Shown here piece by piece: positions 51,920 through 60,949 of a DNA stretch of 64,000 nucleotides. Each line of letters starts with the position of its first letter. The stretch's first letter is position 1. Made by a program: the position numbers and the translations under genes. This DNA comes from Lederbergia graminis (lineage in GTDB: Bacteria > Bacillota > Bacilli > Bacillales > Bacillaceae_C). The stretch is taken from the NCBI RefSeq assembly GCF_042655485.1, contig NZ_JBHSMC010000029.1, positions 1 through 64,000 of the forward strand. Direction: 5' to 3'. Below the pieces are notes generated by a model, which ran no database searches, was not told the DNA's origin, and saw only the letters and a program-made list of their open reading frames with translations.

Positions 51920-52741
51920 ATGAAGATCGGGATTATAGGGACCGGTAATATGGGTACAATTCTTTCTGAAGCATTGCTCGATGCAAAATCAGTATCTCCT
52001 TCAGACTTAATTGTAATAAACCGTACTAAGGCAAAAGCTGAGAGGCTTAAAGATAGATACAAGGACATCGTAATTGCAAATAATATTGAAGAGTTAATTG
52101 TTAGATCTGATCTCATCTTTCTTTGTATTAAACCAGCTGACTTTTACTCACTTTTACTTGAAAACAAAGACTTCTTTAACGAGGAAAAATGTATTGTTTC
52201 CATTACTAGTCCTATTCAACCAGATTGGCTCGAAAGCCTTGTAAACTGTTCATGTGCGCGTATTATTCCAAGTATCACAAATAGAGCACATTCAGGAGTA
52301 ACTTTATTTACTTTTGGAAATAGGTGTTCTGAATTATGGAAGAATAAGTTAAATACATTATTTAGTGCAGTATCTTTACCTTTAGAGATTAACGAGGAAA
52401 TTACAAGGGTTTCATCTGATATAGTTAGTTGTGGACCTGCTTTTTTTAGTTATTTAACAAGGAGATTTATCGAAGCCGCTGTTTCTGAAACTGCAATAGA
52501 TGAAGAAACTGCAACTATACTATCTGAACAAATGTTAATTGGACTGGGAGAATTATTAAAAAAAGGATATTATTCCTTACCTACATTAGAAGAAAAAGTG
52601 TGTGTGAAAGGTGGTATAACTGGAGAAGGAATCAATGTACTTGAAAATGAAGTAGGTGATATGTTTGAGAAATTATTCCAAGCTACACATGCAAAATTTA
52701 ATGATGAAAAATCCAAGCTAGAAAGAGATTTCAATTCTTAA
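51920..52741 (+). CDS. comER: ComER, pyrroline-5-carboxylate reductase-like protein
   Basis: A 273-aa ProC-family protein with N-terminal Rossmann motif GIIGTGNMGTILSEALL. It is divergent from comEA, as in B. subtilis, where it is not needed for competence but has been tied to sporulation/biofilm entry. GGAGGGAG precedes the ATG at 51920; a longer frame starts upstream without support. Confidence 0.9.
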   Translation: MKIGIIGTGNMGTILSEALLDAKSVSPSDLIVINRTKAKAERLKDRYKDIVIANNIEELIVRSDLIFLCIKPADFYSLLLENKDFFNEEKCIVSITSPIQPDWLESLVNCSCARIIPSITNRAHSGVTLFTFGNRCSELWKNKLNTLFSAVSLPLEINEEITRVSSDIVSCGPAFFSYLTRRFIEAAVSETAIDEETATILSEQMLIGLGELLKKGYYSLPTLEEKVCVKGGITGEGINVLENEVGDMFEKLFQATHAKFNDEKSKLERDFNS

Positions 52742-52815
52742 CAATACTATTCTGCTTAAGTAAAGGAAAATCCTGCTATCATATAGATATTTTTTTATAG
52801 GTTGGAATAAAAATT

Positions 52816-52856
52816 AAGCCGAACTATATCTTGTGCTTTTCAAGATAGTTCGGCTT
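52816..52856. repeat. CCGAACTAT hairpin repeat, perfect-arm copy
   Basis: AAGCCGAACTAT(A)TCTTG and CAAGATAGTTCGGCTT form a stem of about 16 bp with a 7-nt loop, midway between the converging comER and yqeM. It probably serves as their terminator. Confidence 0.85.
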
Positions 52857-52935
52857 TAATATATAGATATGATAGTACAAAATGCACCAAGTGTTTTACT
52901 CTTTTACGTTAACTTTATTCGATTTTACCTATTAA

Positions 52936-53682
52936 TTAGATTTTACTGCATGTAAAGAATATACGTTCCGACTTATCGTTTGGGGCTGAGTTTGAAAAAT
53001 CAGCTGTAATTGCTTGTATAGAAAATCCAGCCTCGTTAAGCCAACTTTTATACTCCTCTACATCGTATGTCCGTTGTTTATGTAATTCGTTAAATCTCTC
53101 ATATTTCCCTTCTTCATCCAACACAAAAATACTCAATTCATGTTCGACAGAATGGGGAAAATCCCCTGGAAAACAGTCCCATATATAAGATACTTCTTCG
53201 TCAGCAAAAGCAAACGTCTTGTTTTTAAACAATTCATTCATTTTATAAGGTGAATGAACATCAAATAAAAACAACCCATTTGGTTCCATATGATCATAAA
53301 CACTTCGAAACGTTGCTTGAACCTCTTCAGGACTTGATAAGTAGTTAAGTGAATCACAAAAAATAGTGACGATATCAAATAAACCCAGGTCTTCTAATGT
53401 AGACATATCTTGATGAAAGAGCGATATATTTACACCTGCTGAAGCGGCTTTCTCACTAGCGACCATTAACATATCTTCAGATAAATCAACGCCTGTTACA
53501 CGAAAACCATTTTCTGCTAATAAAACAGTTAATTCTCCAGTACCACAAGCTAGATCAAGCACATTTAAACTTTTAGAACTACTAAACTCATCGCTCTGCA
53601 CTTTAAGAAATTCTAGCCACTTGGAGTAAGGCACATCATTCATCAAATAATCATAAACATACGCAAGTCGTTCGTACGTCAC
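52936..53682 (-). CDS. yqeM: YqeM, SAM-dependent methyltransferase
   Basis: Class I methyltransferase of 248 aa. The SAM-binding loop is VLDLACGTGELTVLL, followed by VTGVDLSEDML, FDIVTIFCDSLNYL and FLFDVHSPYKM. Substrate unknown. The GTG at 53682 overlaps the rsfS stop by 4 nt (GTGA) and has AGGAGAA 8 nt upstream, so it is coupled to rsfS; the longer frame reading into rsfS is not supported. Confidence 0.92.
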   Translation of the reverse strand: MTYERLAYVYDYLMNDVPYSKWLEFLKVQSDEFSSSKSLNVLDLACGTGELTVLLAENGFRVTGVDLSEDMLMVASEKAASAGVNISLFHQDMSTLEDLGLFDIVTIFCDSLNYLSSPEEVQATFRSVYDHMEPNGLFLFDVHSPYKMNELFKNKTFAFADEEVSYIWDCFPGDFPHSVEHELSIFVLDEEGKYERFNELHKQRTYDVEEYKSWLNEAGFSIQAITADFSNSAPNDKSERIFFTCSKI

Positions 53683-54038
53683 TGTAATATTTCTCCTAAA
53701 ATATCTTCGGTCGGAGCATCTCCCCATAATCTTTCTAAATTATAATAACTACGTTCATCACGATGGAAAACATGAGCAATGATATCTCCCATATCAACAA
53801 GAATCCATTTCGCTTCATCAAAGCCTTCTAATTTCTTCACTTCTATATTAGCTTTATCAGCGGTATCCTTCAATTCTCTCGCAATCGCCTGCACTTGTTT
53901 TTCTGAATTTCCATGGCATATTAAAAAATAATCAGCAACTAGGGAAATTCCTTGCATGTTTAATACCATAATATCCTCTGCTCTTTTATCATCAGCTGCT
54001 TTTACAACTTGTTTTAAGATATCTCTTGTTTTATTCAA
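53679..54038 (-). CDS. rsfS: Ribosomal silencing factor RsfS
   Basis: A 119-aa Iojap/YqeL protein that binds uL14 and blocks subunit joining during starvation. Typical blocks are LKEVVKAADDKRAEDI-like start, DYFLICHGNSEKQVQAIA and GDIIAHVFHRDERSYYNLE. Start TTG, with GGAGG upstream. Between yqeK and yqeM as in B. subtilis. Confidence 0.95.
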   Translation of the reverse strand: MNKTRDILKQVVKAADDKRAEDIMVLNMQGISLVADYFLICHGNSEKQVQAIARELKDTADKANIEVKKLEGFDEAKWILVDMGDIIAHVFHRDERSYYNLERLWGDAPTEDILGEILQ

Positions 54039-54067
54039 ACAATTGTTCCTCCTTTTGAAATTGAAAT

Positions 54068-54619
54068 TTATACTAGACTATTATATGCCTCCACTGTATC
54101 TGGAAAGATAGCACGTTTTTTTTGAGCGAGAAATGCTATCGTATTACTTAAAGCTTGTAATACGGCTGCATTAAGATCCGTATTTGCTAAATTTCTCGTT
54201 TCATCAACACCAGGAAAATTTCTACCCGGTTCAATATAATCAGCTAAAAAAACAACCTTTTCAAGCAATGTCATATTGGATCTACCAGTTGTGTGAAAAC
54301 GGATGGAATTAAGTACATCCACATCACTAATATGATAGTCTTTTGAAAGTAAATAGGCTGCGGCAGGTCCATGCCATAGTTCAGGATGATACGATAATAG
54401 TCGTTCATCTTCATTGGACTCTAATAGGACCTCACGTAATTCATTAATTGGCATTAGCTTTGCGTAATCATGGAAAATGGCTGCTAACTTTGCTTGATCT
54501 TTGTTAACTCCATATCTCTCAGCAAGTTCTATCGCAGCATCCACCACACCAAAAGTATGCTCTAAACGGGGACCTTTTAATTTTTGGCGAACTATTTGTA
54601 CTGCTTGTTCATAATCCAT
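54068..54619 (-). CDS. yqeK: YqeK, HD-domain Ap4A hydrolase
   Basis: HD-domain phosphohydrolase of 183 aa, reported to split diadenosine tetraphosphate symmetrically into two ADP. Metal ligands lie in EHTFGVVDAA, IFHDYAKLM, WHGPAAAY and FLADYIEPGR. It overlaps the nadD end by 11 nt; the nadD-yqeK pair is conserved. Confidence 0.93.
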   Translation of the reverse strand: MDYEQAVQIVRQKLKGPRLEHTFGVVDAAIELAERYGVNKDQAKLAAIFHDYAKLMPINELREVLLESNEDERLLSYHPELWHGPAAAYLLSKDYHISDVDVLNSIRFHTTGRSNMTLLEKVVFLADYIEPGRNFPGVDETRNLANTDLNAAVLQALSNTIAFLAQKKRAIFPDTVEAYNSLV

Positions 54620-55181
54620 ACAAATGATTCTCCTTCATATATCTTATTACCTTATCTGGCAAAAAATATTGGACTGATTTACCATCTTCACATTTATTTC
54701 TAATCGATGATGAAGAAATCTCAATCAACGGGACTTCTATCGTAATAATCGGGTATTCACTTTTTAGTAAATAACCCGGTCTACTTACTCCAACAAACTG
54801 GACCATTTGGGATAAATCATCAATTTTATACCATTTTGATAATGATTCAACCATATCAGCGCCAATGATAAAGTAATAATCTACTTCTGGATTTCTCCTT
54901 TTTAATTCACTCATGGTATCAAATGTGTAAGATGTACCTTTCCTTTCGATTTCTATTGTTTCGATAGAAAAGGATTGGTTATTTTTTATTGCTATTTTCA
55001 ACATCTCTACACGCTGTTCAGCCGTTGTTGAGCTTGCTTTTAACTTATGGGGTGGTTTATAATTCGGCAAAAACTGAATTTCATCAAGGTTTAACTGTTG
55101 AAGTACTTCATTCGCAATTATTAAATGGCCGAAATGTGGTGGATCAAATGTTCCACCTAGAATTCCAACTCTTTTAGTCAT
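54609..55181 (-). CDS. nadD: Nicotinate-nucleotide adenylyltransferase
   Basis: NaMN adenylyltransferase of NAD synthesis, 190 aa. It has the nucleotidyltransferase motifs GGTFDPPHFGHL (10-21) and ISSSSIRNK near 155-163. It follows yhbY and overlaps yqeK. Confidence 0.96.
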   Translation of the reverse strand: MTKRVGILGGTFDPPHFGHLIIANEVLQQLNLDEIQFLPNYKPPHKLKASSTTAEQRVEMLKIAIKNNQSFSIETIEIERKGTSYTFDTMSELKRRNPEVDYYFIIGADMVESLSKWYKIDDLSQMVQFVGVSRPGYLLKSEYPIITIEVPLIEISSSSIRNKCEDGKSVQYFLPDKVIRYMKENHLYGL

Positions 55182-55196
55182 TTAATACATTCCTTA

Positions 55197-55487
55197 TTAT
55201 GGTAAGATAATTTCTTTATGTTCACTAGATTCTTTGTAAAGTACAATAGTATTTCCAATAACTTGTACTAATTCTGCATCTGTTCCTTCTACTAGAGCAT
55301 TTGCAACAGTATCCTTATCTTCTTCACAATTTTGCAAAATACTAACCTTAATTAACTCTCTTACCTCAAGTGCTTCCGAGATTTGTTTTATCATATTTTC
55401 ATTTACTCCACCTTTACCAACTTGAAAAATTGGATTAAGATGATGTGCTTGTGATCTTAAAAACCTTTTTTGCTTTCCTGTTAACAT
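55197..55487 (-). CDS. yhbY: YhbY/YqeI family RNA-binding protein
   Basis: CRS1/YhbY-domain protein of 96 aa, associated with 50S assembly intermediates. It has the GxxG-type RNA loop in FQVGKGGVNENMI. The ATG overlaps the last base of the aroE stop (TAATG) and has GGAGG upstream. Confidence 0.94.
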   Translation of the reverse strand: MLTGKQKRFLRSQAHHLNPIFQVGKGGVNENMIKQISEALEVRELIKVSILQNCEEDKDTVANALVEGTDAELVQVIGNTIVLYKESSEHKEIILP

Positions 55488-56326
55488 TATTTTCCTCCTA
55501 ACTGACGGATAACGATATCCGTCATACGATTAATATCAGGAAATTTATTTGTCCACATTTCAAATGCTAGTGCACCTTGATATACGAACATCCCAATACC
55601 ATTTTGAATGTTACACCCTTTTTGTTTTGCTGTTTTTAATAATAGTGTTTCAAAAGGATTATAAACAATATCTGATACCATCGCATTTTTATTAAGTTTT
55701 TCTAATGAAATAATACAATCATTAATATTAGGGTACATACCAATGGAAGTGGTTTGAATAATAAGGCTATATTCCTGTAAATTCTGTTCTGCATCAGAAA
55801 GTGTTAATGCTTTGGAATTTTCAATTACGTATGGACAATGCTTAATTAAGTTCTCTGCCTTATCAATAGAACGGTTGGCAATATCTACATTCAATACACC
55901 TTTTGCTAGAAGAGTAAAGTAAATAGCCTTAGCCGCTCCCCCCGCTCCTAATATTAAAACTTTTTCATTCTCTAGATTATCTTTCCATTCAGCTTGTAAT
56001 GCTTTCATATACCCTTCGCCATCGGTGTTATAGCCGTGGTACTCCCCATCCACACGTACCACTGTATTTACTGCACCAATTGCCTTCGCAAGTGGATCTA
56101 TATAATCCAAATAAGGAATGATTGTTGTTTTGTGTGGAATGGTCACATTAAAACCCTCAACACCAATCGCTTTCATTCCAGCAATTGCAATCTCTAAATT
56201 TTGTTCTACTATATGGAAAGGATGATAATGAGCATTTATGTTTAATTGTTTAAATTCATTATTATGCATAATTGGTGACATAGAATGACCTATTGGATCA
56301 CCAATTACTCCATATAATTTTTGCAA
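55487..56326 (-). CDS. aroE: Shikimate dehydrogenase
   Basis: NADPH-dependent enzyme of aromatic amino-acid synthesis, 279 aa. It has GHSMSPIMHN (substrate site), NVTIPHKTT with the catalytic Lys, and the NADP loop ILGAGGAAKAI. Start TTG with AGGAGG upstream. Between yqeH and yhbY. Confidence 0.95.
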   Translation of the reverse strand: MQKLYGVIGDPIGHSMSPIMHNNEFKQLNINAHYHPFHIVEQNLEIAIAGMKAIGVEGFNVTIPHKTTIIPYLDYIDPLAKAIGAVNTVVRVDGEYHGYNTDGEGYMKALQAEWKDNLENEKVLILGAGGAAKAIYFTLLAKGVLNVDIANRSIDKAENLIKHCPYVIENSKALTLSDAEQNLQEYSLIIQTTSIGMYPNINDCIISLEKLNKNAMVSDIVYNPFETLLLKTAKQKGCNIQNGIGMFVYQGALAFEMWTNKFPDINRMTDIVIRQLGGK

Positions 56327-56362
56327 GCCAACCCCTCCTAAACATCTCCATCTCCCTATATA

Positions 56363-57466
56363 CTATATTAATGACTTTCTTAACATCACACCAACACCTT
56401 TTGGTGCATATGCTGCAACCTTTGCACCAGCATCATTTACCGTTATCCACCCCAGACCGGATATGACAATATCTGTTTTTGCTTCTTTTATCATAAATTC
56501 ATGACGAACCAATTCTGGGAATTCATTCACGTCATTAGCCCTTGGAGGTTGCAACATTTCCCCTACGTGGTTTTTATATAAGGCATCTGCATTCTCAAGT
56601 TTAGTGCGATGAATCGATATTTCATTTGAAAGATAGCAAGTAATAGATCTCCGACCACCTTTTATGTAATCGAATCGAGCTAATCCACCAAAAAATAGTG
56701 TTTGCTCTTCATTTAATTGAAATACTTTCGGTTTTATTTCTTTCTTTGGAGTTATTACCTTTAAGTCTTGTTTATCTACAAAGTGAGCCATTTGATGATG
56801 ATTAATAATTCCAGGTGTGTCGATTAAAGCTTTACCGTCGTCTAGCGGAATTTCAATCATATCTAATGTTGTACCAGGAAAATGCGATGTCGTAATGACA
56901 TCTTGTCCACCTGCAACTTCCTTGATAACACGATTGATAAAAGTTGATTTTCCAACATTTGTACAACCCACTACATAAACATCTCTACCCTCTCGATATT
57001 GATCAATTTGAGATAGAGCATCCTGTATTTGTATTCCTTTAGTCGAACTAACTAATAAGACGTCAATTGGTCGTAATCCTAATTCCTTTGCTTGACTTTT
57101 CATCCAGTTAATTAATTTGTTTTTATTAACAGATTTCGGTAATAAATCTACTTTATTTCCAATTAATAATATTGGGTTATGACCTACAAATCGATGAAGA
57201 CCAGGTAACCAACTACCATTAAAATCAAATATATCTATTACCTTAACGATTAAGCTGTCTGTTTCTCCAAGCTTGTTCAAGATATTTAAAAAGTCTTGGT
57301 CAGTTAATGAAACATCTTGGACTTCATTATAATGTTTTAATCTGAAACATCGTTGACAAATAATTTCTTCCTTGTTCAAGGCAGATGAGGGAGCATAGCC
57401 TAGTTTTTCTTTATTTTCTGTTTGAATCTGAACTCCACACCCGATGCAACTAATATCGTGTTTCAC
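56363..57466 (-). CDS. yqeH: Ribosome biogenesis GTPase YqeH
   Basis: Circularly permuted GTPase for 30S assembly, 367 aa. A zinc finger comes first (CIGCG ... CQRCF). G4 (GNKVDLLP) precedes G1 (GCTNVGKSTFIN), and G3 (DTPGI) follows, showing the permutation. The GTG start overlaps the yqeG stop by 4 nt. Confidence 0.95.
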   Translation of the reverse strand: MKHDISCIGCGVQIQTENKEKLGYAPSSALNKEEIICQRCFRLKHYNEVQDVSLTDQDFLNILNKLGETDSLIVKVIDIFDFNGSWLPGLHRFVGHNPILLIGNKVDLLPKSVNKNKLINWMKSQAKELGLRPIDVLLVSSTKGIQIQDALSQIDQYREGRDVYVVGCTNVGKSTFINRVIKEVAGGQDVITTSHFPGTTLDMIEIPLDDGKALIDTPGIINHHQMAHFVDKQDLKVITPKKEIKPKVFQLNEEQTLFFGGLARFDYIKGGRRSITCYLSNEISIHRTKLENADALYKNHVGEMLQPPRANDVNEFPELVRHEFMIKEAKTDIVISGLGWITVNDAGAKVAAYAPKGVGVMLRKSLI

Positions 57467-57984
57467 TTTTCATCCTCCCATTCGATTAAACCATTTCTTT
57501 TAAAGTTTGCCATAATACGCCTTTCAATTGCTCGATTAAATTTAGTGAAAAAACCATCAGAGCTTGCAACCGGGATAACCAATATCGTATAGATTCCCGC
57601 TTTATTTCCACCAAGAACATCTGTTAATAATTGATCACCTATTATGACCGTTTCATTATTAGCTGTACCCATCTCCACTTGCGCTTTTTTAAAAGCTTTC
57701 ACTAATGGTTTTCTAGCTTTATGTATAAAAGGAATTCCTAATGGTTCAGCAAACAGCCTTACACGATTTTCATTATTATTTGATACAATCATAACTTTAA
57801 TGTCATTCTTCTTTAGATTTTCAAACCATTTTATTAAATCAGGAGTAGCATTCGGTCTATCCCATTCCACCAACGTATTATCTAAATCGGTGATGACTCC
57901 TTTAATACCTTTTGCTTTTAATTCGTTAATGTTTATATGGTATATGCTTTTTACATATTCACTTGGCAAGAACTTTTTCAACAA
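57463..57984 (-). CDS. yqeG: YqeG, HAD-family phosphatase
   Basis: Subfamily IIIA HAD phosphatase, 173 aa. Motif I is TDLDNTLVEW, motif II VSNNNENR, motif III VKAF and motif IV GDQLLTDVLGG. The substrate is unknown; linkage to yqeH suggests a ribosome or nucleotide role. First gene of the yqeG-to-yqeM series. Confidence 0.92.
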   Translation of the reverse strand: MLKKFLPSEYVKSIYHININELKAKGIKGVITDLDNTLVEWDRPNATPDLIKWFENLKKNDIKVMIVSNNNENRVRLFAEPLGIPFIHKARKPLVKAFKKAQVEMGTANNETVIIGDQLLTDVLGGNKAGIYTILVIPVASSDGFFTKFNRAIERRIMANFKRNGLIEWEDEK

Positions 57985-58097
57985 TTAATGACACCTCATC
58001 ACTTTTATATAAAATTTATATTATCGAAATTTGGGAATTTCTGCATCTTTTTCTTTAAAACGCAAAAACTTTTCGACAAGAATCATCATTTTTAAAT

Positions 58098-58196
58098 TGT
58101 GGATAACTTTATACACATTATCCACCTTACTCCCCCTTATATTCCCACAACAATCTACATGTTACCCACAAGTTATCCACCGACTCCTGTGGATAT
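58098..58196. promoter_or_regulatory. Cluster of DnaA boxes upstream of sda
   Basis: Six boxes lie in 99 bp of the 329-bp gap between yqeG and sda: TGTGGATAA (58098), TTATACACA (58109), TTATCCACC (58118), TTACCCACA (58162), TTATCCACC (58173) and TGTGGATAT (58188). Two are perfect to TTATNCACA and four have one mismatch. In B. subtilis DnaA acts at boxes before sda to time its expression to replication initiation. Confidence 0.88.
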
Positions 58197-58313
58197 CGGA
58201 ACGCTTGTTCCATTTCCTATATTTTGTTAAAGTAAACATAACATCCAAGGTTAACCTTTAAGTATATGAACGAAAATATGAAATAGAACAATTTATTGCT
58301 GGAGGTGAAGCTG

Positions 58314-58463
58314 ATGAAAAAACTATCAGACGAACTATTAATAGAATCTTACTATAAGGCTAAAAAGTTAAAATTGAGTTCTGACTTTATTCAGCTAATT
58401 GAAAACGAGCTCCACCGGCGATCATTAGAAAAATATATGAATCAATCGTTAGTAAATGGATAA
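58314..58463 (+). CDS. sda: Sporulation checkpoint protein Sda
   Basis: Sda, a 49-aa helical hairpin that binds and inhibits the sporulation kinase KinA when replication is perturbed. It begins MKKLSDELLIESYYKAKKL and has IQLIENELHRRSL, both typical. GGAGGTG precedes the ATG and a DnaA-box cluster lies upstream. Confidence 0.95.
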   Translation: MKKLSDELLIESYYKAKKLKLSSDFIQLIENELHRRSLEKYMNQSLVNG

Positions 58464-58464
58464 T

Positions 58465-58484
58465 AAGCGCCTAATACGGCGCTT
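58465..58484. terminator. Terminator between sda and psd
   Basis: AAGCGCC and GGCGCTT pair around a 6-nt loop with a T run on the plus strand. It overlaps the psd stop. Confidence 0.85.
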
Positions 58485-59262
58485 TTCTTATTTTCCCTAT
58501 TTCCTCTCCCATTTTTATATTCATGGGAGCTTTTATTCGCGGACTTACTTCAAAACTATCCCTCTCAAATAACAAAATTACTGTCGATCCAAAAGAAAAG
58601 TATGCTACTTCTTCTCCTTTCGTCCACATTTCCTTATCATTTAACATCACTACGGAATTAATAAACATAGCACCTACCTTAATAACTGCTATAGAAGTAT
58701 TGTCATGACTAATGTATGATATCCTACGATAATTTTTAGATAATACAAAGTCTCCATATTTCAATCCAATCTTATTTACTGGATAGGATGTTGAACCAAG
58801 AGAATATGATGATATTATTTTCCCTGATATCGGACTGTGTATTCGATGATAGTGTGCTGGACTTAAGTAGAGAATGATATATGTTCCATCAATAAATCTA
58901 TTTGTTAGTTCTTCGCTTCCGAGCATTTCTAATATAGAATATTCTTTATTTTTTACGATAATAGTCTTGTTTTTTTCGATTTTGCCAGTATCGGATAGAA
59001 CGCCATCAACTGGTGAAACTATTACTCCTTCTCTGTTATCAATCTGTCTTGCCCCTTCTTTTAGCTTTCGTGTAAAGAAGGAATGTAAGTTCTTAAATTG
59101 ATTGATATCATCCTTCAATTCATCTAAATTAACAGCATAAAATTTGGAATACGGCTTAATGACAAATTTGCTCCATTTAGATAATGCGAATTTTCGGATC
59201 ATGTTTGAAGTGAAAGGACCATTTGTTAATTCAATTAAAGACTGATAAATCTTTTTTCTCAA
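58471..59262 (-). CDS. psd: Phosphatidylserine decarboxylase
   Basis: Pyruvoyl enzyme of 263 aa converting phosphatidylserine to phosphatidylethanolamine. It has SPVDGVLSDTG, the HYHRIHSP core and the self-cleavage site FGSTVIL near the end (the Ser becomes the pyruvoyl group). It is divergent from pssA, the preceding enzyme of the pathway. In B. subtilis the two are in one operon. Confidence 0.94.
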   Translation of the reverse strand: MRKKIYQSLIELTNGPFTSNMIRKFALSKWSKFVIKPYSKFYAVNLDELKDDINQFKNLHSFFTRKLKEGARQIDNREGVIVSPVDGVLSDTGKIEKNKTIIVKNKEYSILEMLGSEELTNRFIDGTYIILYLSPAHYHRIHSPISGKIISSYSLGSTSYPVNKIGLKYGDFVLSKNYRRISYISHDNTSIAVIKVGAMFINSVVMLNDKEMWTKGEEVAYFSFGSTVILLFERDSFEVSPRIKAPMNIKMGEEIGKIRKAPY

Positions 59263-59359
59263 TTTATTATTCCCCTTATCAATATTCTTCTTAACTTTTT
59301 TCTAAAAAGGGCATATAATTTCTTTAAGTAACTATTTTAATAAAGAGGGAGGAGATTAT

Positions 59360-59899
59360 TTGTTTCTAACTAATGTCATAGATCAAACGCTTAAAAAGCT
59401 AAAGGCACAAACGGCAAATGTATTAACGCTTGTTAACCTATCGCTTGGTGGATTCGCAATTATTTCTGTTATGAATAACGAATTAGATTTAGCACTTTTA
59501 CTTATTTTTATCGCTGCGTTTACAGATCGTTTCGATGGCATGGTAGCGCGAAAACTCCAAATCGAATCCTCATTAGGGAAGCAATTGGACTCTATGAGTG
59601 ATATTATTTCGTTCGGAGTAGCTCCTGCAATGCTATTATACCAAGGAATTCTTCATAATTTTGGTTTTCCAGGAGCATTTTTCACAATTTTTTATATCGG
59701 GTGTGGCGCCTTCCGTCTAGCAAGATTCAATATTTCTGAGAATAATGGTTACTTCACTGGACTTCCAATTACTGCAGCTGGATGCTTATTGACACTTAGT
59801 TATCTCGCAATCCCTTATTTCACACCGTATTCATTTCTATTTATTAATTTAATACTATCTATATTAATGATTAGTACTTTCACTCTTAAAAAAGTATAG
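59360..59899 (+). CDS. pssA: CDP-diacylglycerol-serine O-phosphatidyltransferase
   Basis: CDP-alcohol phosphatidyltransferase of 179 aa making phosphatidylserine. The family motif DRFDGMVARKL ... GKQLDSMSD supplies the metal Asp residues; about six helices surround it. Start TTG with GGGAGGAG upstream. Divergent from psd. Confidence 0.93.
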   Translation: MFLTNVIDQTLKKLKAQTANVLTLVNLSLGGFAIISVMNNELDLALLLIFIAAFTDRFDGMVARKLQIESSLGKQLDSMSDIISFGVAPAMLLYQGILHNFGFPGAFFTIFYIGCGAFRLARFNISENNGYFTGLPITAAGCLLTLSYLAIPYFTPYSFLFINLILSILMISTFTLKKV

Positions 59900-59908
59900 G
59901 AATATAAA

Positions 59909-59934
59909 AAGACGCCTGCATATCCAGGCGTCTT
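59909..59934. terminator. Terminator after pssA
   Basis: A perfect 10-bp stem (AAGACGCCTG) with a 6-nt loop lies 10 bp after the pssA stop; the T tract after it is short. Confidence 0.75.
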
Positions 59935-59940
59935 GCATTT

Positions 59941-59998
59941 GCGGCGCATAACCACATGTTCACATCATGTGTGCTGTAAGCTTGCTATGCGACTTATG
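59941..59998. other. Unassigned nested stem-loop
   Basis: CGCATA ... TATGCG encloses ACATG/CATGT, in the gap between the convergent pssA and sigK. No family is recognised. It could be an extra terminator or a small RNA. Confidence 0.4.
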
Positions 59999-60060
59999 CA
60001 AATCAGCTCATCGCTACTACACTATAACATGTCAGAGTCATTTTGACTACACAAACTTTT

Positions 60061-60786
60061 CTAATCCTCATTCTTTCTTTTTAACTTTTCTTTCTCTGCT
60101 CGATAAAATTCATGAAACATCTTCATTAAAGCACGCTTTTCTATTCGTGAAACATAACTTCTTGATATTCCTAGCTCTTTAGCAATCTCACGCTGAGTAC
60201 GTTCTTTTTCCAGATTTAAGCCAAAGCGACCAACAATTACCTCCTTTTCTCGCTCATCTAATACATCAATATATTCTTTTACTCTTTCTAACTCCATGTT
60301 TAATTGAATAGTATCAAATACATCTTCCGCTTCTGATTTCAATACATCAATTAAAGATATTTCGTTTCCTTCCTTATCATGACCAATTGGATCATGTAAA
60401 GAGACATCTTTTTTTGTTTTTTTTAAGGCACGTAAATGCATTAATATTTCATTTTCAATACATCTGGCAGCATATGTTGCAAGTTTCGTTCCTTTACCAA
60501 ATGAGTAACTTTCAATTGCTTTAATTAATCCTATTGTTCCAATAGAAATCAGATCTTCTGAATCTTCTCCTGTATTCTCAAATTTCTTCACAATGTGAGC
60601 AACTAGCCTCAAGTTATGCTCGATTAGGAGATTACGAGCATGTTCGTCCCCTTCAGCCATTTCTTTTAAGTACTTTTTTTCTTCCTCAGGAGATAACGGT
60701 TGAGGAAAAGCATTGTTCTTTACATATGAGACAAGGAATACTAATTCTTTGAACAAATAGCCAATTGCAGTTAGGATACCGGACAA
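60061..60786 (-). CDS. sigK: RNA polymerase sigma-K, mother-cell sporulation sigma factor
   Basis: Pro-sigma-K, 241 aa, same length as the assembled B. subtilis protein and very close to it (region 2 EDLISIGTIGLIKAIESYS, region 4 TQREIAKELGISRSYVSRIE). The hydrophobic pro-sequence (about 1-20, then YVKNNAFPQPLS) is present. The frame is unbroken: no skin element. The TTG at 60786 follows GGAGGTGAGGAG and gives the family length; ten more codons are open upstream. Confidence 0.95.
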   Translation of the reverse strand: MSGILTAIGYLFKELVFLVSYVKNNAFPQPLSPEEEKKYLKEMAEGDEHARNLLIEHNLRLVAHIVKKFENTGEDSEDLISIGTIGLIKAIESYSFGKGTKLATYAARCIENEILMHLRALKKTKKDVSLHDPIGHDKEGNEISLIDVLKSEAEDVFDTIQLNMELERVKEYIDVLDEREKEVIVGRFGLNLEKERTQREIAKELGISRSYVSRIEKRALMKMFHEFYRAEKEKLKRKNED

Positions 60787-60949
60787 CTCCTCACCTCCAA
60801 AGTCGATTTTTGCCATGCATTAATGTATATGATTATCAGTAGTTGTACTTGCTTGTCTATATAAAATAAGGTTCACATATAACTTTTATAGCTAATTACT
60901 TATAAGTAACTTATAATTATTTCTATAAACTTCTAAAGGAGGAGATTTT

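Noticed and set aside
58098..58196. Chromosomal origin of replication
   Set aside because: DnaA boxes are present, but dnaA, dnaN and a DNA-unwinding element are not; the setting fits sda regulation.
60061..60816. Interrupted sigK or skin element
   Set aside because: The frame is continuous from pro-sequence to region 4, so no rearrangement is needed.
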